A stretch of 64,000 bases of DNA from Eonycteris spelaea (taxonomy: Eukaryota > Chordata > Mammalia > Chiroptera > Pteropodidae), in NCBI GenBank assembly GCA_003508835.1, contig PUFA01000034.1, positions 248,001 to 312,000 of the forward strand. The letters run 5' to 3'. This document shows positions 58,641-64,000 of the stretch, piece after piece. Under the pieces are notes generated by a model. It saw nothing but the letters and a program-made list of their open reading frames with translations, was not told where the DNA came from and made no database searches. Within the stretch, counting starts at the first letter, position 1, and each line of letters opens with the position of its first letter. A program made the position numbers and the translations under genes.

Positions 58641-58676
58641 AAATAAATAAATAAATAAAAACAAAAATAAAAACAA
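58641..58676. repeat. (AAAT)n microsatellite
   Basis: Imperfect AAAT/AAAAC repeat. Confidence 0.85.
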
Positions 58677-58849
58677 AAGTTTTCTCCCCTTCCCGTTTCT
58701 GGTTGGCGGCTTTCTTTCTGCTACTTTGTGGGTGGGGGACAGAAAGCAAAACTTCCTACAGAAGAATATCGCGACGCACACGATATGTTTCTCCTTCAGG
58801 GCGCTTTAGAAAATCCCCCTGTCCCGCTTTCTCGTGGTCAAGGCGTAGA

Positions 58850-59180
58850 ATAATGAAACCGAAGACTTTTATTTTATAAACCACTTGATCTTTGCTTGGG
58901 AAACTCTATTAATTGAATGGGTTTGCCTTTTTTGCCAGTCCCCTTTATCATTATTTATGGGCTTTAAATTGTTTAAAGTTCCCTTGACGTTCAATTTACA
59001 AGTTTGGGAACTTTTTTTGTTCTGCCTTTTGTCCTGGAGAAAGACATCGTGTTGGAAGTGCTTTGAAAAGCCAAACATGAGAGGTTGGTAATGAAAGGGA
59101 AGCGGGCGAGATCCCTTTTCATTCCGTCCTGTTGGTGAATGGCTCTTTTACATAATTGCAGGAGCTATTTCAAAGCCAGC
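58850..59180. promoter_or_regulatory. candidate conserved enhancer with TCF/LEF site
   Basis: TGATCTTTG at 58886-58894 (reverse of CAAAGATCA) is an ideal TCF/LEF site. It is followed by CTCTATTAATTGAATGGG, TTTATCATTATTTATGGGC and GACGTTCAATTTAC, all in non-repetitive AT-rich DNA 4.4 kb upstream of GBX2. Gbx2 is a reported direct Wnt target in Xenopus neural crest, so a TCF site here is plausible. Confidence 0.4.
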
Positions 59181-59690
59181 CAAGGGCTGACTTCACTTAG
59201 AACCACATGGAGTCTATTTTGGGCTTTCAGATTAAAAAAAAAAAAAAGCTGAATAAAATAGTTAAAAAAGATGAGGCTTCCATGCTTTCTGCTACTTGCA
59301 AATTGGTGTGTCTGATGGGGAATTTTACACAAGCACCCCTTTGTAAGTGCGTCCTGGGTTGGGGGGCGACTGTTCTGGGTGAGCTGGGTGTGAATCCCAA
59401 TTGCCCTTCCATAAATAAAACCCATCCCAAGCTATTTCCCAACTACTGCCAGGAGCAAGAGGCGCGGCAATGACCGAATGATCGGGCCACTCAAAGTCCC
59501 TATAAATAAAAGCAACACGGTTGCCCGAGAAACCAGCCTGTCGCCTGGGACTGGAAGACGGGCGGGAGCGTCCCGCCCGCTAGACCTCGAGTTGCTCCGC
59601 ACCCACGGACTCCCGAAGGTCCCACGCTGCCCCCTTCCACGACCACCCGCGACCTCGCCCCTGCCGGCGGCACGCAAGCTCGCAGGTCGT

Positions 59691-59708
59691 GGTGCCCCCT
59701 CTGCGGGC
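59691..59708 (-). promoter_or_regulatory. CTCF-like motif, reverse orientation
   Basis: GGTGCCCCCTCTGCGGGC is the reverse complement of GCCCGCAGAGGGGGCACC, a good CTCF core match. Confidence 0.4.
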
Positions 59709-60229
59709 CTGGAGTCGGCCGGCCCACGCGAGTTCGCGGCATGAATATGCATTTACTTGTGCGGTTAGCACTTCACACTCAGCCTGCACACACCTGCGGG
59801 CAAACGCTGCCGGGGACAGCCCCAAAGCGTGGAGCCAACTTAATTACCATCCGTTTCACTGACGTCTGAGGTTTCAGGAGGCTTAATACGACCCTGGCAC
59901 CAGCTTGGCACCCGCAGAAGAAAACGCTCAGGGGCTGGGCCAACTTCAGCCGGAGGGACGTTCCCGGGAGGGAAGTTCCTGAAAGTTAACTGGAGTTGGA
60001 GGATCCTTCCGGTGCGTCCTTCATTTTTCCTAAGCCGAGGGAGGGGAGGGGACTCTTAAAGCAAAGTTGCAAAGATCTGCGCGGGCGGTTTTCCTGCGCA
60101 GCCAGGGCCAGCGGAGGCACCTGGGGCTCTGCAGTTTGAGGCAGTGGCCAGCGGAGCAGGTAGGAACCCGAAGGCTGGATAAGCCATGTACCTGTCGCTC
60201 GCTGCCCATAAATCTCTGCCAGGAGCCCA

Positions 60230-60700
60230 GGAAAAACTCTAAACTCTTTTATTATTCACAGTCCCTACGCTCTGAAAGCTTTGCAGGTGGCTGAGGTGCC
60301 CCGAATGACTCTTGTTAATCACGGCGAAGCACAAGGATCCTTTTATGACGCGAACAGTCGTTTTCTAAGCAGTTAAGCATTAGATGAGAAAATATTACTG
60401 CATTGCATTCGAGAAAAAGCACACTAGTAAATAAAATTCATATTGATGAGAATTCTCTGAACTCACTAATAAAAGAAGATTAGTATTATAACCCCCGCAG
60501 TCAATACTTTCCACGGCAATTTATGGATGCAAATAATATGCCATCAAATTATTTCAAGTGTAGCTATAATTCAACGGACCTAAATCTTCTTGCTGAACTT
60601 TAAATGTAGAATTATCACCAAAATAATCAAAGGAATTCCTGGCTCTCAGAGGGTAATCAGGCGACAGAAGTCCCTAGAACAATATTTTTACGGCGAAATA
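60230..60700. promoter_or_regulatory. candidate conserved enhancer with POU octamer and TCF/LEF site
   Basis: ATGCAAAT at 60527-60534 (perfect octamer) and ATCAAAGG at 60626-60633 (TCF/LEF) lie within AT-rich, repeat-free sequence full of homeodomain-type sites (CTTGTTAATCACGG, CACTAATAAAAGAAG, CACCAAAATAATCAAAGG). Another TCF/LEF match, CAAAGATC, is at 60070-60077. The block is 3 kb upstream of the GBX2 start. Confidence 0.42.
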
Positions 60701-60832
60701 GCAAAGTGGATGGCAAATGTGCCTGGGTAGAGTGAGTAACAGCCTACGCAGGCACGCCAGCGTCAAGCGGCCAAGAGACCCGGCTGTAGCAGCGTAAATC
60801 AAGCCAGGAGTCGAGCGTTTTTTCTTAGGATT

Positions 60833-60833
<1 letters not shown>

Positions 60834-60864
<31 letters not shown>
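60834..60864. repeat. (A)31 tract
   Basis: Thirty-one A with no recognisable retroposon body upstream; it may be a SINE tail or a simple expansion. Confidence 0.9.
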
Positions 60865-60865
<1 letters not shown>

Positions 60866-62029
60866 AAGTTAACCAGACCCGAGCCTGTGTGACTGTAACT
60901 ATCTCATAATGAGAGGGAGTATTTATTATGCTCATAAAGAAATCAGCCTTTTGTCCTGGGCTGCGGTATTTCCCTTTTTCTTTTCTTCTTTGGCTTCTTT
61001 TGTAGGAGTGGAGAAAGAAGGATAGAACTTAGAGACCCCACAGACACCTCCTTCCCCGTGGGTCTCAACGGGGATTCATTTTCCCCACACTGCCTAAGCC
61101 ACCTCGGGGGCTGGGCGTGCAGGGAGTGAAGGCTATACAGCCAGAGTCCTAATGAATTCCTTTCAAACCGCCTGCTGCCGGAGCCATCCATTACGGCGGC
61201 CTGGAGTGGGGACCGCGCTCGAGACGTCTTTGTCCGGGGGGATGGTGGGGCGGGGTGGGGGGGAGGAGGCGAGGAGTAGGGCGGCTGGCGTCAAGGCCCG
61301 CGAGTTTGCTCAGCGCCCTCCCCTTTCTCGTCCAGGGCCCTTGGGGTGGCCGTGGGTCTGCGGCCCGGAGTCCTGGCTGAGGAGGTGGTCGGAGTAAGAC
61401 ATCCCCCGGGGTGCCTTGGAGTGAGCGCGCGAGAAAAGGGGAGAGGGAGAAAGAAGAGCTTCAAAGAATCGGGTCGATAAATTCATAAAGATCGATTTAT
61501 CTTTATCTCCCAATTAAATGTGCTTGTAAGTGATACATAACACACGTCCAACACGGGCCAACTCCCCAACCACTAGCTCCTCGGCGTGAGCTGATTTTTA
61601 ATGACCGATGTAACAATGCCCGTCGCTCCTCTCCTCCCGAGCCCGGGGCTCAGCGGCTTCTTGCGGGCGAACGTCTAGACCCGGGAAGTTTAAGCCGAGG
61701 CCCTGGAGGCGCGTGGAAGCCCCGCGCGCGCTGGCGCGCTTTGCACCTTCTGCCCTTGCGACGAAATGATTCCATTTTTAAAGGGAACACAAGAGCTGAA
61801 AGTTTTGGTTTTAATGGAGAAGGGGATAAGACCATCCCTAGCCCCACCCCCTCCCCGCCAATTTTCTTATTCCCAAATTCTGGGGTTTTACCATGGTCGA
61901 GACGGGGGGCGGGGGGAAGCATCTTGAGGGGATCGGCTCCATCCTGCAGGAGGCAAAGGGGAGCCGCGCGCCCTCGAGTCCTCGTACTGGCGACCGGGCG
62001 GCGGCGCCGGGGTGAGCGCTCCCTCCGTT

Positions 62030-62290
62030 CTCAACGTGCTTAATTAGCGCCTATTTACAAAACGCAGCTTTTATTTGAGCAAACATCATAAAGCTTTCAT
62101 CAGGATAATCTCACGTTATACAGTCTGGAGGCACAGCAACTCCCCCCTTCCTCCCCGAGGATGGAGCAGATAAAGGACTCGCTTTATTATCATAATTATC
62201 GTGGCTGTTATTTTGGTGCGCGCAGGCAAAGTGTGTAAATAGGTGCGATGATTAAGAATGTCATGACAAATGAGAAGGGATCGCTCTTGG
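62030..62290. promoter_or_regulatory. candidate GBX2-proximal regulatory block
   Basis: AT-rich island between GC-rich flanks: TGCTTAATTAGCGCCTATTT, CTTTATTATCATAATTATCG and GTAAATAGGTGCGATGATTA. It lies just upstream of the CpG island, is free of repeats and is rich in homeodomain-like sites. Confidence 0.38.
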
Positions 62291-62339
62291 GAGAGGCCAG
62301 CTCGGGATGGGGGAAACCAGCAGCCTCCCCGCCCCACTA

Positions 62340-62357
62340 GGAGTGCAGGGGGCGCAA
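62340..62357 (+). promoter_or_regulatory. CTCF-like motif near the GBX2 CpG island
   Basis: GGAGTGCAGGGGGCGCAA matches the CTCF core TGCAGGGGGCGC. Confidence 0.4.
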
Positions 62358-62769
62358 TGAGCAATCTCGAGGGTTCCCTGAGGCGGGAAGAGGCTATCAG
62401 CTCCCGGCCAGGGCCCTAGGGGCGGATCCGAAGCAGCAGGACCTTGCCCCCCAACTCCGGGAACCTCGCCGGGACCACTGGAGCAGCTGTAGCCCCCAGC
62501 GCTAGGGCGAGCCGCCAGCAGCCTTTTTCAATGCAAAAGAAATATTAAAGGAATAAAACGCCTTCGGCCCGGTCGCGGCGGGTCCTAGCCCTGGAAGCCG
62601 CACTCGGAGGCGGCCTCGACCCGGCTGCTGGGCCGCGGGATTCGAGCCTTGGAGGTGCCAACGGCCGCTTTCAAGTTTGCGCGGCCCGGACCCGGCGCGC
62701 AGGCTCGGACTCTCGGGCCCGCGCGCTTGGCCGGTGGCGCCTGCAGCTTGCTCGCGGCCGGGCCCGCTG

Positions 62770-62930
62770 GAGGGGGCGGAGCCCCGACTTTCTCCCGCCC
62801 CTCCCGGCGCAGCCAATAGGCGGCGGTGCTCGACCCCACGTGAGAAGAGCCCGGCCGGGCAGCAGGCAAAATGTGAATGAGAAAGAGGAGCGCGATTTAA
62901 AGGTGCTGGCGGCGCCCGCCGGAGACAAGT
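62770..62930 (+). promoter_or_regulatory. GBX2: GBX2 core promoter
   Basis: GC boxes occur at 62773-62781 (GGGGGCGGA) and near 62795-62804. An NF-Y-type CCAAT box (GCCAATAGG) is at 62812-62820 and an E-box CACGTG at 62837-62842. A TATA-like TTTAAA at 62896-62901 is embedded in CpG-rich sequence. With that element, initiation would fall near 62925-62935, giving a 5' leader of roughly 385 nt. The motifs are seen; the start site is inferred. Confidence 0.5.
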
Positions 62931-63151
62931 GCGCCAGCTTCGCGCGCTCCCCAGTGGCCCGCGGGAGGCGACGGACTGCGGGACGGACAGACCGACGCGC
63001 TGACGGCTGTGAGCCCCGGCCAAGGGTCGCGGACGAGACGCGCGCGGGCTCCGACTGGCAAGCGGTGGGCAGCGGCTCCAGCGACCCGCGGGGCCCGGGG
63101 GCCCTCTCCACTCCAGGGCGCACGGCCTCACCCACGTACCACCCGCCGGGC

Positions 63152-63172
63152 ATGCGGCGGACCCAGGACTGA
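63152..63172 (+). other. short upstream ORF in the GBX2 5' leader
   Basis: ATG CGG CGG ACC CAG GAC TGA encodes six residues and ends 141 bases before the GBX2 start. The GBX2 ATG has a weak context (T at -3), so a translated uORF could lower or condition its translation. This applies only if the promoter placement upstream is right. Confidence 0.35.
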
Positions 63173-63313
63173 GGGGCGGCAGCGTCTGCTCTCCGGGTAC
63201 AGCTCCGCCCCTGCCCGGCGCACCCGGCTGTGCTCCCCGCGCCTGGCGGTCTTCCTGGCGGCGGCGCGGCGCAGGGACTTTTCGCCTCTTGCCGGCCTCT
63301 CCCGAGCGCGTCT

Positions 63314-63836
63314 ATGAGCGCAGCGTTCCCGCCGTCGCTGATGATGATGCAGCGCCCGCTGGGGAGTAGTACCGCCTTCAGCATAGACTCGCTGATCGGC
63401 AGCCCGCCGCAGCCGAGCCCCGGCCATTTCGTCTACACCGGCTACCCCATGTTCATGCCCTACCGGCCGGTGGTGCTGCCGCCGCCGCCGCCGCCGCCGC
63501 CCGCGCTGCCCCAGGCCGCGCTGCAGCCCGCGCTGCCGCCCGCCCACCCACACCACCAGATCCCCAGCCTGCCCACCGGCTTCTGCTCCAGCTTGGCGCA
63601 GGGCATGGCGCTCACCTCCACGCTCATGGCCACGCTGCCCGGCGGCTTCTCCGCGTCTCCCCAGCACCAGGAGGCGGCGGCCGCTCGCAAGTTCGCGCCG
63701 CAGCCGCTGCCTGGCGGCGGCAACTTCGACAAGGCGGAGGCGCTGCAAGGCGACGCCGAGGACGGTAAAGGCTTCCTCGCCAAGGAGGGCGCGCTGCTCG
63801 CCTTCTCCGCGGCCGAGGCGGTGCAGGCGTCGCTCG
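63314..63836 (+). CDS. GBX2: GBX2 coding exon 1 (gastrulation brain homeobox 2, N-terminal half)
   Basis: The exon carries 174 codons plus one base (phase 1) ending at donor CGCTCG|GTGAGT (63836/63837). The start MSAAFPPSLMMMQRPLGSS is that of GBX2; an in-frame GTG at 63230 is not used by the family. Residues 22-28, FSIDSLI, form an eh1-type motif that recruits Groucho/TLE corepressors. A run of eight prolines follows near residue 56, encoded by CCG repeats. The rest is nearly identical to human apart from a few changes such as LQGDAED. GBX2 is a nuclear transcription factor that positions the mid-hindbrain boundary and acts in neural crest and inner ear. Human GBX2 has about 348 residues; its homeodomain is in exon 2, beyond this window, so the gene is cut by the edge. 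No frame defect is seen. Confidence 0.97.
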
Positions 63837-64000
63837 GTGAGTCAGCGGCGCGCGCGACCCGGGCGCGGGGGCGAGCCAGCTACGGGTTCTCGCCGGGGCC
63901 CAGGGGGCGAGGCTGACCCCCCCCGACCTCTGTCCTGGCTCCCCCGCCTGGGCCGCAGGGCCTCCGGTGGGGAGGGGAGCTATAGAGCCACCGGAGAAGC

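Larger units (their letters stand above)
62400..64000. other. CpG island over GBX2 promoter, exon 1 and start of intron 1
   Basis: The stretch is dense in CpG and GC-rich throughout, in contrast to the AT-rich block at 62030-62290. It covers the promoter, leader, first coding exon and the first 164 bases of intron 1 (63837-64000). Developmental homeobox genes usually have such Polycomb-marked islands. Confidence 0.75.

Noticed and set aside
63230..63313. 28-codon N-terminal extension of GBX2
   Set aside because: It starts with GTG, and the family's N-terminus is MSAAF at 63314.
62671..63384. 237-codon minus-strand frame over the GBX2 promoter
   Set aside because: Shadow of the CpG island and GBX2 exon 1; no domain. 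A GBX2 antisense RNA could exist but nothing here supports a protein.
1..64000. tRNA, rRNA, snoRNA, CRISPR, prokaryotic operon or phage features
   Set aside because: None seen; the sequence is eukaryotic with spliced genes and LINE/SINE debris.

Overview
The window is nuclear DNA from a eutherian mammal. It has spliced exons with GT/AG borders, a CpG-island promoter, decayed LINE-1, MIR and MER5-type repeats, and a processed pseudogene. I saw no Alu and no young tRNA-derived SINE of the dog, pig, ruminant, horse or bat kind, so I cannot name the species. GC-rich, CpG-rich stretches alternate with AT-rich repeat blocks. Gene content and order match the human 2q37 segment IQCA1 - ASB18 - GBX2 - AGAP1, read here with ASB18 and GBX2 on the + strand. 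All protein comparisons are from memory of the human proteins; no search was run.

Layout: 1-6.6 kb is intergenic, with one AT-rich conserved-looking block near 3.6 kb. ASB18 covers 6.8-46.1 kb in six exons: 6776-6981, 17313-17421, 20581-20848, 32673-33175, 45088-45201 and 45896-46079. Intron 1 holds a (C)44 tract, a CA/CATG repeat, a LINE reverse-transcriptase relic and a 5' fragment of an annexin A2 retropseudogene. Intron 3 holds a CACGCCC minisatellite and a long antisense LINE-1 block with nested insertions. Intron 4 holds a sense LINE-1 with an LTR-like insertion. From 46.2 to 62.7 kb is a gene-poor interval with AT-rich, homeodomain-site-rich blocks and several CTCF-like motifs. GBX2 begins at the right edge: CpG island, promoter, 5' leader with a 6-codon uORF, and the complete first coding exon (63314-63836). 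Its homeodomain exon lies outside the window.

The most notable result is that ASB18 appears broken. Exons 1, 2, 4 and 6 each carry indels that disturb the reading frame relative to the human protein, while exons 3 and 5, the splice sites and a MEF2/E-box promoter look intact. This fits a fairly recent unitary pseudogene of a muscle ankyrin/SOCS-box E3-ligase adaptor; the alternative is assembly indel error. GBX2 exon 1 is clean. The sequence between the genes carries TCF/LEF, POU-octamer and CTCF motif matches consistent with a Wnt/POU-controlled regulatory landscape for GBX2. I found no CRISPR, operon or other prokaryote-type system, and no clearly new biological system.
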